Shown: positions 31,014 through 41,600, numbered from the stretch's first letter. The stretch is DNA of 64,000 bases from Thermomonas sp. (GCF_029945965.1 NZ_JAQSDO010000015.1:1119952-1183951); one strand, 5' to 3'. A program made the numbers and translations. Notes: generated by a model not told the origin, from the letters alone.

Positions 31014-31379
31014 ATGAATGCCGCCCTGACTGTGATTTTAGCCGCTGTTGCAGCGGGTGCCCTGTTCCTGCTCTGGCGGTTACGCCGCATCAGCAGCGGA
31101 CGCCACCGCGCCATCCGTGAGCTGCTGGATGCCGCCGACGCCCTGGAAACCCGGTTGCGCACCGCCCGGGAGGAAATCGAGGCGATTGCTGGCGACCAGC
31201 AGGACCCGGTACTCGGCGCGATGCAGGAAATCCTGCGCCAGCGCCTGTGGCTGCAGGAACACGCCAACGACGCCAGCGTGGAGCACCTGCAAGCCGTGCG
31301 TGACTCGCTGGAAGCCGCCCGGGTCAAGCTCGAAGGCCAATTGCAGCGGGTCGACCAGGCCCGGCTGGTTGGTATCTGA
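31014..31379 (+). CDS. Small membrane-anchored coiled-coil hypothetical protein
   Basis: MNAALTVILAAVAAGALFLLWRLRRISS (single TM) followed by a charged coiled-coil-like region; 3 bp before maf. Confidence 0.7.
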   Translation: MNAALTVILAAVAAGALFLLWRLRRISSGRHRAIRELLDAADALETRLRTAREEIEAIAGDQQDPVLGAMQEILRQRLWLQEHANDASVEHLQAVRDSLEAARVKLEGQLQRVDQARLVGI

Positions 31380-31382
31380 TCG

Positions 31383-31961
31383 ATGTCGCGGCTGATCCTG
31401 GCGTCCACCTCGGTCTATCGCCGCGAGCTGCTCGGGCGCCTGCGTCTGCCGTTCGATGTGGCCCGTCCCGATGTCGATGAGACGCCTCTTCCAGATGAGG
31501 CCCCAAGCGATCTGGCAGTTCGGCTGGCGCGCGCCAAAGCCTGGGCGGTCGCGTCGCAGCAATCGGATGATGTCTGGGCGCTGGGTTCCGACCAGGTCGC
31601 CGAACTGAACGGCCAGCCCCTCGGCAAGCCCGGCGGCCGCGATGCGGCAATTGTCCAACTGCAGGCGATGCGCGGTCATTGCGTGCGCTTCCACACGGCG
31701 CTGTGCGTGGCCCATCCCGATGGGCACATGTTTGCGGCGCTTGATCTCACCGAGGTCCATTTCCGCGCGCTGGACGATGCGGAGATCACACGTTATGTCG
31801 ATGCCGAACGGCCCTTTGACTGCGCCGGCAGCTTCAAGTCCGAAGGCCTCGGCATCACCCTGTTCGAGCACATCGACAATCAGGATCCGACCGCACTGGT
31901 CGGCCTTCCGCTGATTGCAACCTGTCGAGTGCTGCGGCTGGCGGGTTTCGCCCTGCCCTGA
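31383..31961 (+). CDS. Maf-like nucleotide pyrophosphatase (YceF type)
   Basis: MSRLILASTSVYRRELLGRLRLPFDVARPDVDE; LGSDQVAELNGQPLGKPG. Confidence 0.94.
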   Translation: MSRLILASTSVYRRELLGRLRLPFDVARPDVDETPLPDEAPSDLAVRLARAKAWAVASQQSDDVWALGSDQVAELNGQPLGKPGGRDAAIVQLQAMRGHCVRFHTALCVAHPDGHMFAALDLTEVHFRALDDAEITRYVDAERPFDCAGSFKSEGLGITLFEHIDNQDPTALVGLPLIATCRVLRLAGFALP

Positions 31962-31973
31962 CCGCGCAAGCTG

Positions 31974-33821
31974 TCAGCGAACCGTGATTCGCTGCTCGGC
32001 CCAGTCTTCGACGCTGCCGTCTGCGCCATGCAGGCGCAGGCCCAGCCAATGCCCGCCGGGCGCGATATTCGTGATGCGGCCGCGTAAACCCACCCGTGGC
32101 TGGTTGGGATCGCTGCTGATCTTCCAGAAACCGGCCACCTCGGGCTTGGATTCGCCATATTCCGCCAATGCGGCCACGCGGCCATCGAGCAGGATCTCGA
32201 CCGATGCGAGTCCCACCCCATCCTTGAATGCCCAACCGGCAACATCGAACGATGGATCCACCATCGCCGACGGCCCGGGGGCATCGAGGAAAGCCAGCGA
32301 TGGCGTGGTGCAGGCATGCGATGGCGCACGTGCCTGCAGCGCGAACAACAGGAAACGCTGGCGGCCATGGTCCACGTTCACCACCTGCGGCGCCGGCAAT
32401 GGCCCGGCCTGTTCGCACAGGCGATGGTAGTAGCCGAGCAGGTCGCTGAATTCGACATCGTTCGCTGCGATTACCAGTAACTCGGGCCGGTCGACATCGA
32501 CATCGAGTCTCTCGCGCAACAGTCCCCATAACGCCAACTGCGGCGCGCGCCCGTGCTTGCCATTGAGCGGATGGTCGAGCACGGGGATCTCGGCATTACC
32601 CAGTGCAAAGCCCAGCTCGGCACCCAGCTTGAAGTCGCCGGCGATCAGGCGCGTGCCGGGTGGCATCGACGCCAACCTGCTCCGCACCGTATCGGCAAGC
32701 ACATCCCATCCGGCGAAATTAGTCGGATGGAAATTGCGCGATGCCGTTTGCGCGCGCAACGCGGGCACAGATGCGATGGCGTAATACCCGAGCACCGCCG
32801 CCAGGCCCAGCCCTGCCGTGACCCAGGTGGCGATCCGCCAGCCGCGCGACCAACGCGCCAACACCAAAGGCACCAAAGGCAATAACGCCAGGTAGCCGGG
32901 CAACGGCCAATGGAAGCTCACCCGCTCGCGGTCGGCGAAGAAGCCCAGCGCAAGAAACCCGAGCACGATCAGCGAACCACACAGCGCCAGGTAGCGCGAG
33001 GCGTCATCGCTGCGGGTGGCCAGAGCACGCCACGCTGCAACAGTCATGGCCACCAGCAGCAGTGGTGTTGCGAGCAGCAATTGCATCCGGCCCAGGCGCA
33101 GGCCTTCGCTGCTGAACTGCCATGGATGCCGGTCGACCAGCTGAAACTGCAGGCCGGCATCGCCGTGATGCAGGTTCCACAGCAGCAGCGGAAGCCAAGC
33201 GAGCGCGCCAACGACGATCGCCAACCACGCCAACGGACTGCGCAAGACGCGACGACCTGCCGGCAATACCAGCATCGCGACGAGACCCACCGCGATGACC
33301 GCGGCGAACCGGTAGTGGCATAGGCCGCCGATCGCCAGGCCCATTGCCAATTCCGCGGCACCGAATGCCCCGACCTGCCGCAACAACCGCAGGCCGGCAT
33401 CCAGGCACAGCACCGTCGCCAGCAGCAAGGGCACATCGGGAAGTGCGAGCAGACCCATGCTGCCGGCCAAGGGCAGCAGCAGCGACAGGCTGCCGGCCTG
33501 CCAGCCCGTGCGCGCATCGAATTCATGTGTGGTCATGCGCACCATCAGCCATGGAATCAGCGCACTGATCAGCAGAAACGGCAGGCGCAGCGCAAACGCG
33601 TGGTTGCCGCCGAAACTCGTACCAAACCAGGCCAGCCATGCAGTCAGGCCAGGCAGGTCGGAATACGCCCAGGCCAGGTGCTGGCTTTCCTGCCAGTAGA
33701 ACGCCTCATCGACGAATACCGGCAACTGCCACGCCAATACGAGCTTGATCGCACAAACGACCAGCCACAGCCCGACGAACCAGCGTCGCGCGCATCCAAC
33801 CTCTGGCCTGTCACGTATCAA
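31974..33821 (-). CDS. Family 39 (ArnT-like) membrane glycosyltransferase
   Basis: Multi-TM, WQLPVFVDEAFYWQESQHLAWAYSDLPGLTAWLAWFG. Confidence 0.85.
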   Translation of the reverse strand: MIRDRPEVGCARRWFVGLWLVVCAIKLVLAWQLPVFVDEAFYWQESQHLAWAYSDLPGLTAWLAWFGTSFGGNHAFALRLPFLLISALIPWLMVRMTTHEFDARTGWQAGSLSLLLPLAGSMGLLALPDVPLLLATVLCLDAGLRLLRQVGAFGAAELAMGLAIGGLCHYRFAAVIAVGLVAMLVLPAGRRVLRSPLAWLAIVVGALAWLPLLLWNLHHGDAGLQFQLVDRHPWQFSSEGLRLGRMQLLLATPLLLVAMTVAAWRALATRSDDASRYLALCGSLIVLGFLALGFFADRERVSFHWPLPGYLALLPLVPLVLARWSRGWRIATWVTAGLGLAAVLGYYAIASVPALRAQTASRNFHPTNFAGWDVLADTVRSRLASMPPGTRLIAGDFKLGAELGFALGNAEIPVLDHPLNGKHGRAPQLALWGLLRERLDVDVDRPELLVIAANDVEFSDLLGYYHRLCEQAGPLPAPQVVNVDHGRQRFLLFALQARAPSHACTTPSLAFLDAPGPSAMVDPSFDVAGWAFKDGVGLASVEILLDGRVAALAEYGESKPEVAGFWKISSDPNQPRVGLRGRITNIAPGGHWLGLRLHGADGSVEDWAEQRITVR

Positions 33822-33841
33822 CTTGCAACCCCGCTACACTC

Positions 33842-34831
33842 GTGGACTCACGGACCGAGGCGCCATTGCCCATACTCGACATGACTGCATCCCCGGCGAA
33901 CGACGCGATCCTACCCGAAGCCCTGCGCGCCGCCCTGCGCGATGCACAGGCCCAGGTCAATACATTGGTGCTCGGCAAGCCGCAACAGGTGCGGCTGGCC
34001 TTCGTCGCCCTGCTGGCCGATGGCCACCTGCTGATCGAGGACTTGCCGGGATTGGGCAAGACCACACTCGCGCATGCAATGGCGGCCACGCTCGGCCTCG
34101 GCTTCCAGCGCGTGCAGTTCACCTCCGACTTGTTGCCAGCCGACATCCTGGGCGTCTCGGTATACGAAGCGCAGACCCGGCGCTTCGAATTCCACAAAGG
34201 CCCGGTGTTCACCCATGTGCTACTGGCCGACGAGATCAACCGCGCGCCACCGCGCACGCAAAGTTCACTACTGGAGGCAATGGCCGAACACCAGGTCAGC
34301 ATCGACGGCCAGACCCGTCCATTGCCCGACCCGTTCCTGGTGATCGCGACGCAGAATCCGGTCGATCTCGCCGGCACCTATCCGTTGCCGGATTCGCAAC
34401 TTGATCGCTTCCTGCTGCGGCTCGCACTGGGTTATCCGGACGAAGTCGCAGAACGCGCGCTGCTGTCTGGCGTTGATCGGCGCGACCTGATCGCGCAGGT
34501 ATCGCCATTGCTGGATGCCGAACAGGTCATTGCGCTGCGCCGCGCGGTGCAGTGTGTAAATGCCAGCGAGGCATTGATCGGCTATGTGCAGGCGCTGGTC
34601 AGCCGTAGCCGCAGCCATCCCGGCGTTCGCGTCGGCTTGTCGCCCCGCGCGGGGCTTGCCCTGTTGCGGGCAGCGCGTGCACATGCACTGCTGCTGGGTC
34701 GCAGTCACGCATTGCCGGAAGACGTGCAGGCACTGTTCGCCGCGGTCGCCGAACATCGCCTGGTCGGTGAGGCGGACACCTCTGTCGCCACCCTGGCCAA
34801 GGCGATCCTGCACGCGGTGCCGGTGGACTGA
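33842..34831 (+). CDS. MoxR family AAA+ ATPase
   Basis: GHLLIEDLPGLGKTTLAHAMAATLGLGFQRVQFTSDLLPADILG; ATQNPVDLAGTYPLPDSQLDRFLLRL. Confidence 0.94.
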   Translation: MDSRTEAPLPILDMTASPANDAILPEALRAALRDAQAQVNTLVLGKPQQVRLAFVALLADGHLLIEDLPGLGKTTLAHAMAATLGLGFQRVQFTSDLLPADILGVSVYEAQTRRFEFHKGPVFTHVLLADEINRAPPRTQSSLLEAMAEHQVSIDGQTRPLPDPFLVIATQNPVDLAGTYPLPDSQLDRFLLRLALGYPDEVAERALLSGVDRRDLIAQVSPLLDAEQVIALRRAVQCVNASEALIGYVQALVSRSRSHPGVRVGLSPRAGLALLRAARAHALLLGRSHALPEDVQALFAAVAEHRLVGEADTSVATLAKAILHAVPVD

Positions 34832-35800
34832 GTGTTCAGCGGACTGCGCCGGCGGCTGCAAGCCAGGATCCAGGGATGGATGCGACCTCGGCAGGCGGAA
34901 ACCCTGCCGGCGCGCATGACCCGGCAACGCATCTATGTATTGCCCACCGCCAGCGGCCTGTTCTTCGGCTTCGTGCTCGGCACGATGATGCTCGGGGCGC
35001 TGAACTTCAACAACAACCCCGCACTGCTGCTCGCCTTCCTGGTCGCCGGTGCCGCGCAGGCCAGCCTGTTTGGCGCGCACATGCAGTTGTCGGGCGTAGT
35101 GGTGTCCACCATTGCTGCCGATCCGGTGCCGGCCGGCGAGCCCATGCGCCTGCGCATCGCACTCGGAGCGATCGACCAACGCGTACGCCGCGGTTTGCGC
35201 GTTGCCCATGGCGATGCCTTCGCTCACACCAGTTTCGACAGCCATGGCGGCACTGTCGAGTTGCTGTTGCCGACCGAACATCGCGGCTTGCTGTCGGTGT
35301 CGCGGATCGAACTGAGCACCGTGCAGCCGCTGGGGCTGGCGCGTGCCTGGGGCTATGTGTGGCCCGACGAATCCCTGCTGGTTTATCCCGCCGCGGAAGC
35401 CCAGGCGCCCCCACTGCCTGCACCGGCGGGCGACGCAGGCCGCGCGCATGTCACCCGCGCCGGCGACGACATCCACCAGTTGCGCAATTACCGTGCCGGC
35501 GATGCGCGCCGCAGCGTGGCGTGGAAGGCATCGGCACGCCGCGGCAGCCTGTTGGTGCGCGAATACGAACAGCACCGCAGCGAACAGCTGACCCTGGACT
35601 GGCAACTGACCGCCGGCCTGCCCTACGAACAGCGCATCCGCCGGCTGGCGCGCTGGGTTGACGATGCCGAACGCGAAGGCCGCCGCTATGCACTGGCCCT
35701 CCCCGGGCAAGCGCTGATTCCGATGGGACTAGGCACCTCACATCGGCATCGCTGCCTGCGCGCATTGGCCCTGCTACCCGGCGAGGCCGCACATGGCTGA
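34832..35800 (+). CDS. DUF58 domain-containing protein (GTG start)
   Basis: GDDIHQLRNYRAGDARRSVAWKASARRGSLLVREYE; follows moxR. Confidence 0.92.
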   Translation: MFSGLRRRLQARIQGWMRPRQAETLPARMTRQRIYVLPTASGLFFGFVLGTMMLGALNFNNNPALLLAFLVAGAAQASLFGAHMQLSGVVVSTIAADPVPAGEPMRLRIALGAIDQRVRRGLRVAHGDAFAHTSFDSHGGTVELLLPTEHRGLLSVSRIELSTVQPLGLARAWGYVWPDESLLVYPAAEAQAPPLPAPAGDAGRAHVTRAGDDIHQLRNYRAGDARRSVAWKASARRGSLLVREYEQHRSEQLTLDWQLTAGLPYEQRIRRLARWVDDAEREGRRYALALPGQALIPMGLGTSHRHRCLRALALLPGEAAHG

Positions 35801-37766
35801 GGCCAAGCCACGCTCACCGTTGATGGAAATGCGCAGCCGCCGCTTGGTACTGCTCGCAAGCGAGGCTTGCCTGTTGCCGCTACTGCTGCAATTGCCACGG
35901 TCGCTGGGGATTGGTTTTGGCCTCTCGGCGCTGGCGATCATGCTGCTGTCCAGGCACCAACCGATCCCCTCCCTGCTGAGGATCGTGCTGGGGATTGGCG
36001 CGATTGTCGCGGTGGCGGCGGTCGCCCCGGGCATCGGCCGCGACACCGCCTGCGCGGTACTGGCTGCGATGCTGGCACTGAAGCCGGCGGAAACCTTCAG
36101 CCTGCGCGATGGCCGCAGCCTGATCGGCTTCGCCCTGTTCGCGCCGTTCGCGACATTCCTGCTTGACCAGGGGCCATTGAGCCTGGTGCTGGCCTTGACG
36201 GCGGCGGCCCTGGCATTGCTCGCCCTGCAGCAACTGGCCCGCGACCAGGCCGGGGTGCAACCGCCAGCAGGCGCACATTGGTGGTCGTCATCGACCGGCG
36301 TGCTGCGGCTGATCGCATTGGGCCTGCCACTCGCCTTGGCCGCCTTCTGGCTGTTCCCGCGCCTGCCCTCGCCCATGTGGGGATTGCCGGATCGGGTGGT
36401 CGCCCGTCCCGGCTTGTCCGACAGCATGACCCCGGGCGGTTTCCTCGACCTGCTGAACGACGACAGCCCGGCCGCACGCGTGCAATTTTTCGGTGCGACC
36501 CCCAGGCCTGAGCAGATGTATTGGCGCGGGCCAGTGCTTTGGGATTTCGATGGCAGTACCTGGCATCGGATCCCGTGGCGGCAACATGTGCCACCTGCAG
36601 AGCTGCGCGCCGGCCCGATCCAATGGGATTACCAGGTCGAACTGGAAGCAACGGATCGCGATCAGTTGATCGCACTGGATGTACCAACCCATGTACCCGA
36701 CGGCGCCAGCATCAGCCGCGATTTCAGCGTGTATGCGCCAAACCCGCTCAACAACGTAAGCCGCTGGCGGATGCAGTCGGCAGTGCCGCTCGCGGTCGAA
36801 CCCGACCTGCCAGACGTGCTCCGGCAGCGCGCGCTCGCATTGCCGCAAGGCTTCAACCCACGCACCGTGGCGTTGGGCCAGCAATGGCGGCGCGAGGCCG
36901 GCCAGGATGAACAAGGCCGTAGCGACATGGCGATCGCCACCCGCGCGCTGGCATGGATCAGACGCGACTTCGCCTACACCCTGAACGTGCCGCTAGCTGG
37001 TCGCAACGAAATCGACGACTTCCTGTTCGACCGCAAGCAAGGCTATTGCGAACATTTCAGTTCATCGTTCGTGGTGCTGATGCGCGCCGCCGGGATTCCG
37101 GCCAGGGTTGTCACCGGCTATGCCGGCGCATACCGCAACCCGATCGGCGACTACTGGCTTGTGCTCCACTCACGCGCGCATGCCTGGGCCGAAATCTGGC
37201 TGCCGCAGCGTGGCTGGGTACGGGTGGATCCGACTGCAGCGGTGGCTCCGGAACACGTCTATGACACGCTTGCAGATCGGCAGCCAGGCCGCATCGGCAG
37301 CTTCACCGGCCTGGTGCCGATGTTCAACGCCAGCGACTGGCTGCGCCGCGGATGGAACGACTTCGTGCTCGGCTATAACGCGCAACGCCAGCAACACCTG
37401 CTCGATCCATTCGGCATGGACAACCTCGGCATGCGTGGCTTGATCCTGATCTTCGCTTTCATCGCCGGATTGGCACTGGCATGGATGGCCTGGCTGATCG
37501 CCCGCGGCGAGCGTGAACGTGACCCGCTGCTGCGTGCATGGCGGCGACTGGGCGCGCGCTATGTGCGGATTGGCAGCGGCCGCTTCACGCATGAACCGGC
37601 GCAGGCCTGGGCTGAACGCGCCGGGGCTGACGTGCCGAAGGCCGGCCAAAGCCTACGCTCGCTCAGCCTGCGTTTCTCCAACGCGCGTTACGCTCAATCA
37701 GGCACAACTGGCGCAAGTGAAGATTTGCGCAGCTTGCTGCAGGACATGGATACGCATCGACCATGA
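35793..37766 (+). CDS. TgpA-like transglutaminase / DUF3488 membrane protein
   Basis: FDRKQGYCEHFSSSFVVLMRAAGIPARVVTGYAGAYRNPIGDYW...HAWAEIWLPQRGWVRVDPTAAV. Confidence 0.93.
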   Translation: MAEAKPRSPLMEMRSRRLVLLASEACLLPLLLQLPRSLGIGFGLSALAIMLLSRHQPIPSLLRIVLGIGAIVAVAAVAPGIGRDTACAVLAAMLALKPAETFSLRDGRSLIGFALFAPFATFLLDQGPLSLVLALTAAALALLALQQLARDQAGVQPPAGAHWWSSSTGVLRLIALGLPLALAAFWLFPRLPSPMWGLPDRVVARPGLSDSMTPGGFLDLLNDDSPAARVQFFGATPRPEQMYWRGPVLWDFDGSTWHRIPWRQHVPPAELRAGPIQWDYQVELEATDRDQLIALDVPTHVPDGASISRDFSVYAPNPLNNVSRWRMQSAVPLAVEPDLPDVLRQRALALPQGFNPRTVALGQQWRREAGQDEQGRSDMAIATRALAWIRRDFAYTLNVPLAGRNEIDDFLFDRKQGYCEHFSSSFVVLMRAAGIPARVVTGYAGAYRNPIGDYWLVLHSRAHAWAEIWLPQRGWVRVDPTAAVAPEHVYDTLADRQPGRIGSFTGLVPMFNASDWLRRGWNDFVLGYNAQRQQHLLDPFGMDNLGMRGLILIFAFIAGLALAWMAWLIARGERERDPLLRAWRRLGARYVRIGSGRFTHEPAQAWAERAGADVPKAGQSLRSLSLRFSNARYAQSGTTGASEDLRSLLQDMDTHRP

Positions 37767-37843
37767 CATTGCATTGACGGTCGTATGCGACCCTGATCCC
37801 GCAAAGCTCTTCCTCCACATCGCCGTTCACCCCAGGAATCGCC

Positions 37844-38332
37844 ATGAACATGCGACTGACCACGATCTGCATAGCGACTGCTCTGCTTGCTGCCTGCGCA
37901 ACTCAGCCCAAGCCACTGCAGGGACAGTTCCAAGCGCTGACTGCGCACCAAGCGGTAGACGGGGACCACACCGGCAGCATGGTCCGTTGGGGCGGGCGCA
38001 TCATCCGCACCGAGCCGCGCCCGGACCGTACCTGCTTCGAGGTCATTTCAACCAAGCTCTCTGCCAATGGCCGCCCCTATTGGGCCAGCGACGACACCTG
38101 GGGACGTTTCATCGCCTGCCGCACCGGCTTCTACGACCCTGCACTGTTCGAACTCAATCGCGAAGTCACCTTCACCGGCCATATCGAAGGCTATGAGGAC
38201 CGCAAGGTGGATGGCTTCACCTACAAATTCCCGCGGGTATCGGCCGATGTGGTCTACCTGTGGCCGCAGCGCGAGCGGGTCAATGTTGTGACTCAGCCAT
38301 CGTTTCGTTTCGGCTGGGGTTGGGGCTGGTAA
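37844..38332 (+). CDS. Slp-family outer membrane lipoprotein
   Basis: Lipobox LLAAC; VRWGGRIIRTEPRPDRTCFEVISTKL...REVTFTGHIEGYEDRKVDGFTYKFPRV. Confidence 0.85.
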   Translation: MNMRLTTICIATALLAACATQPKPLQGQFQALTAHQAVDGDHTGSMVRWGGRIIRTEPRPDRTCFEVISTKLSANGRPYWASDDTWGRFIACRTGFYDPALFELNREVTFTGHIEGYEDRKVDGFTYKFPRVSADVVYLWPQRERVNVVTQPSFRFGWGWGW

Positions 38333-38344
38333 GCGGCAAAAAAG

Positions 38345-38695
38345 TCAGCCCTGCGTGCCGAATCGCCCAAGCGGCGCGCCCGCCAGCAGGTGCAGGTGGA
38401 TCTGGAACACGGTCTGCCCGGCATCGCCGTTGCAGTTCATCACGATGCGATAGCCGTCCTCGGCGAAACCCTGTTCTTTCGCGTAGCGGGCAGCAGCGCT
38501 TGCGAGCCTTCCGATCACCACCGCCGCATCCTCTGGCACATCATTGAGCGTGGCGAAATCCTGCTTCGGCACGAACAGGACATGGATTGGTGCTTGTGGA
38601 GCAATGTCGCGGAATGCGAACAGATGTTCGTCTTCGAAGACAATGTCGGCCGGGATTTCACGGCGCAGGATCTTGTGGAAAAGCGTCTCGCTCAC
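38345..38695 (-). CDS. HIT family protein (HinT-like)
   Basis: [36 protein letters not shown]. Confidence 0.95.
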   Translation of the reverse strand: MSETLFHKILRREIPADIVFEDEHLFAFRDIAPQAPIHVLFVPKQDFATLNDVPEDAAVVIGRLASAAARYAKEQGFAEDGYRIVMNCNGDAGQTVFQIHLHLLAGAPLGRFGTQG

Positions 38696-39330
38696 CGGAC
38701 TGGCTCCTTCGTTTCCTGATGTTTCAGTTGGTCGTTTGGAATTTCGCTGCGGCTGCCGAACGCATGCGACAAGGTTCCGCGATCCACGTATTCCAGTTCG
38801 CCACCCAGTGGCACGCCGTGCGCCAGCCGGCTTGGTTGCACGTCTTGGGCACGTGCAAGCTGGGCCAGGTAATGCGCGGTAGCCTCGCCTTCCACGGTCG
38901 GGTTGGTAGCCACGATCAGTTCCTTGACTTCACCTTCGCGCAAGCGCTGCACGAGCTGGTCCAGCCCGAGTTCGCGCGGGCCGATGCCGTCAAGCGGGCT
39001 CAAGCGTCCCTGCAGTACAAAATATTGGCCGCGGAAGCCGGTCGCCTGCTCGATCGCCAGCCGATCCGCCGGCGACTCGACCACGCAGAGCAAGTGCGCA
39101 TCGCGTGAACCGCTGGCGCAGGTCGGGCAGGTTTCGGTTTCACTAAAATCGCGGCAACGACGGCAATGGCCGATGCGTTCCATCGCGTCGGCCATTGCAG
39201 CAGACAGGCGCACACCGCCTTCGCGTTGGCGCTCCAGCAGATGGTAGGCCATGCGCTGCGCGGATTTCTGGCCGACGCCTGGCAACACTCGCAAGGCGTC
39301 GATCAATTGTTCAAGTAGCGAAACGCTCAT
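38692..39330 (-). CDS. recR: Recombination protein RecR
   Basis: [42 protein letters not shown]; Toprim. Confidence 0.96.
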   Translation of the reverse strand: MSVSLLEQLIDALRVLPGVGQKSAQRMAYHLLERQREGGVRLSAAMADAMERIGHCRRCRDFSETETCPTCASGSRDAHLLCVVESPADRLAIEQATGFRGQYFVLQGRLSPLDGIGPRELGLDQLVQRLREGEVKELIVATNPTVEGEATAHYLAQLARAQDVQPSRLAHGVPLGGELEYVDRGTLSHAFGSRSEIPNDQLKHQETKEPVR

Positions 39331-39338
39331 TGCGATTT

Positions 39339-39387
39339 CGTCATTCCTGCAACCAAGAGCTGGATCCCGGCATTCGCCGGGATGACG
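39339..39387. repeat. REP-like dispersed-repeat candidate between recR and ybaB
   Basis: cgtcattcctgc...gctggatcccggcattcgccgggatgacg: gtcat/atgac ends and internal cccggc/gccggg hairpin. Confidence 0.55.
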
Positions 39388-39393
39388 GCACGA

Positions 39394-39714
39394 TCAAAAT
39401 GGCAGTTTCATGCCAGGCGGCAACTGCATCCCGGAGGTGGCGGCGGCCATCATTGCCTGCGACTCGGCATTGATCTTGTTGACCGCATCGTTGAACGCCG
39501 CCGCGATAAGGTCTTCGACCATCTCCGGATCGGCCAGCGCCGCTGGATCGATGCGCACCTTGCGGCAATCCATGCGTCCGCCAATCGTCACGCTGACCAT
39601 GCCGCCACCGGCACTTCCGGTCGCCTCCAGCGCTCCGACCTGCTCCTGCGCCTTCTGCACGTTTTCCTGCATCTGTTGTGCCTGCTGCATCAGCTGGGCG
39701 ATGTTTCCACGCAT
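39394..39714 (-). CDS. YbaB/EbfC family nucleoid-associated protein
   Basis: MRGNIAQLMQQAQQMQENVQKAQEQVG; between recR and dnaX. Confidence 0.94.
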   Translation of the reverse strand: MRGNIAQLMQQAQQMQENVQKAQEQVGALEATGSAGGGMVSVTIGGRMDCRKVRIDPAALADPEMVEDLIAAAFNDAVNKINAESQAMMAAATSGMQLPPGMKLPF

Positions 39715-39766
39715 GAGTTTGCCTCGGTTGTTCGTTAGCAAAGAGATGGCGACTGCTGGTGCAGGT

Positions 39767-41488
39767 TCAACCGTCACCGAGCGGCCGGATCGAATCCGGC
39801 ACGATCTGCGCGCCATGCACCTTGACCAGCCGCTGGATGTCGGGATCGGCGGCGAAGCCCTGTTCGGCGCCGAGCTGTTTCTCGTCGCGCTCGCGCGCAT
39901 TGCGGACCCGCGCGGTGTCGCCACGCGCCTGGCCGGTTTCGAAGCGCAACTGGACCGGGCCGCCCAGCATGATCGCGACCGCATCGCCCAGCTGCAGGAC
40001 CAGACTCGGCGATTTCAGATGTTCGTCGCCGGGCGTGAGCGACAACTGCAGGACACCATCAGCATGTGCGATGAAGCCTGTGTGCTCGGCCAGCAGCCGC
40101 ACAGGACCGCGCACATCACTGCGCGCCACCAGGTCCAACCAGTGTTCGGTGTCGGTGACCAGCAGGCTCGATGCAGCAGACGCCGCGACCACTTCAGGTG
40201 CAATAACAGGGCGTACCGTCTCGCGCGGCGGTTCGATGCTTGCTGCTGGCTTTGGAGTCGGCATCGGCTTGGCCGGCTCAGCCAACGCAGCGCGAGCCTG
40301 CTCCGCCGCATTGCTTGTTGCTTGCCGCCGTGCCGGCGGTGCCGCGGACGCAGCCGATGCCGCCAGGCGCGTCGACATGGCTTGCGCGCCGTCCTGGTTC
40401 GGGCGGAACGCCAGCATGCGCAGCAAGCTCATTTCGAAGCCGGAACGCGGGCTGGGTGCATGGCCAAGGTCGCGGCGCCCGTTCAGCGCCATCTGGTACC
40501 AGAGCTGGACGAGTTCAGGACGCAGTTGTTGCGCCAGCCCATCGACATCGACCGCATCACTGGTGACCTCGACCTCCGGCACCAATTGCCGGACCTGGAT
40601 CCGGTGCAGCGCATCACTGATGGCATCCAGCACGCTGCCCCAGTCCGGAGAAAACTCCGCCAGTTCGGCGGCTTCCGCGAGCAGGCGCGCGCCGTCGCCG
40701 TCGCCCAGTGCCGACAGCAATGCCTGTACCCGGCTGCGATCCACAGTGCCCAGCATCGTTGCAATCGTGGCCGAATCCAGCCGTCCGACAGCGGCTCCTG
40801 CACCGCAATAAGCAATTGCCTGGTCGAGCAATGACAGGCCGTCGCGCAGGCTGCCATCGGCGGCGACCGCCATCTGGTGGATCGCGTCGTCATCGGCCTC
40901 GATGTTTTCGGCAATCAGGATCTTCGCAATCTGGCCTTGGATCTGCTCGACATCCAGGCGCTTCAGGTTGAACTGCAGGCAGCGCGACAGCACGGTGACC
41001 AGGAGCTTCTCCGGATCGGTGGTCGCGAACAGGAACTTGACGTGCTCAGGCGGCTCTTCCAGCGTCTTCAGCAGCGCGTTGAATGCCTGTTTCGACAGCA
41101 TGTGCACTTCGTCGATCAGGTAGACCTTGTAACGACCGCGCGAGGGCATGTACTGCGCGTTCTCGATCAGCTCGCGCACGTTGTCGACGCCGGTGTTGGA
41201 CGCGGCGTCGATCTCCAGCAAGTCGATGTAACGGCCGGCATCGATGGCCAGGCAGGTCTCGCATTCGCCGCATGGATCGGAGCCAGTGCCGCGCTCGCAA
41301 TTGAGCGACTTGGCAAAGATGCGCGCGATGGTGGTCTTGCCCACACCGCGCGTGCCGGTAAACAGGAACGCATGGTGCACGCGGCCGGTTTCCAGCGCAT
41401 TGGTCAACGCGCGAACCACGTGTTCCTGCCCGACAAGTTCGGCGAAACGCTTGGGGCGCCACTTGCGGGCGAGTACGAGATAGGACAT
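39767..41488 (-). CDS. dnaX: DNA polymerase III subunit gamma/tau
   Basis: MSYLVLARKWRPKRFAELVGQEHVVRALTNAL; HAFLFTGTRGVGKTTIARIFAKSLNC. Confidence 0.96.
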   Translation of the reverse strand: MSYLVLARKWRPKRFAELVGQEHVVRALTNALETGRVHHAFLFTGTRGVGKTTIARIFAKSLNCERGTGSDPCGECETCLAIDAGRYIDLLEIDAASNTGVDNVRELIENAQYMPSRGRYKVYLIDEVHMLSKQAFNALLKTLEEPPEHVKFLFATTDPEKLLVTVLSRCLQFNLKRLDVEQIQGQIAKILIAENIEADDDAIHQMAVAADGSLRDGLSLLDQAIAYCGAGAAVGRLDSATIATMLGTVDRSRVQALLSALGDGDGARLLAEAAELAEFSPDWGSVLDAISDALHRIQVRQLVPEVEVTSDAVDVDGLAQQLRPELVQLWYQMALNGRRDLGHAPSPRSGFEMSLLRMLAFRPNQDGAQAMSTRLAASAASAAPPARRQATSNAAEQARAALAEPAKPMPTPKPAASIEPPRETVRPVIAPEVVAASAASSLLVTDTEHWLDLVARSDVRGPVRLLAEHTGFIAHADGVLQLSLTPGDEHLKSPSLVLQLGDAVAIMLGGPVQLRFETGQARGDTARVRNARERDEKQLGAEQGFAADPDIQRLVKVHGAQIVPDSIRPLGDG

Positions 41489-41600
41489 GCCCCATTCTGC
41501 CACGGCGGCACGGCGCGCCCCGGCCCTGATCGACCCGGATCAGCGAACCAACATGATTTCCTTGTAGCCCCGACCCGCGGTCGCTAGAATGCGCGGTTCC

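Noticed and set aside
34268-35710. 480-aa minus-strand ORF opposite moxR and the DUF58 gene
   Set aside because: Gln/Arg/Ala-rich shadow ORF antisense to clear MoxR and DUF58 proteins.
39767-41488. Programmed frameshift in dnaX
   Set aside because: No A-rich slippery heptamer seen in the coding strand; cannot support a gamma-product frameshift.
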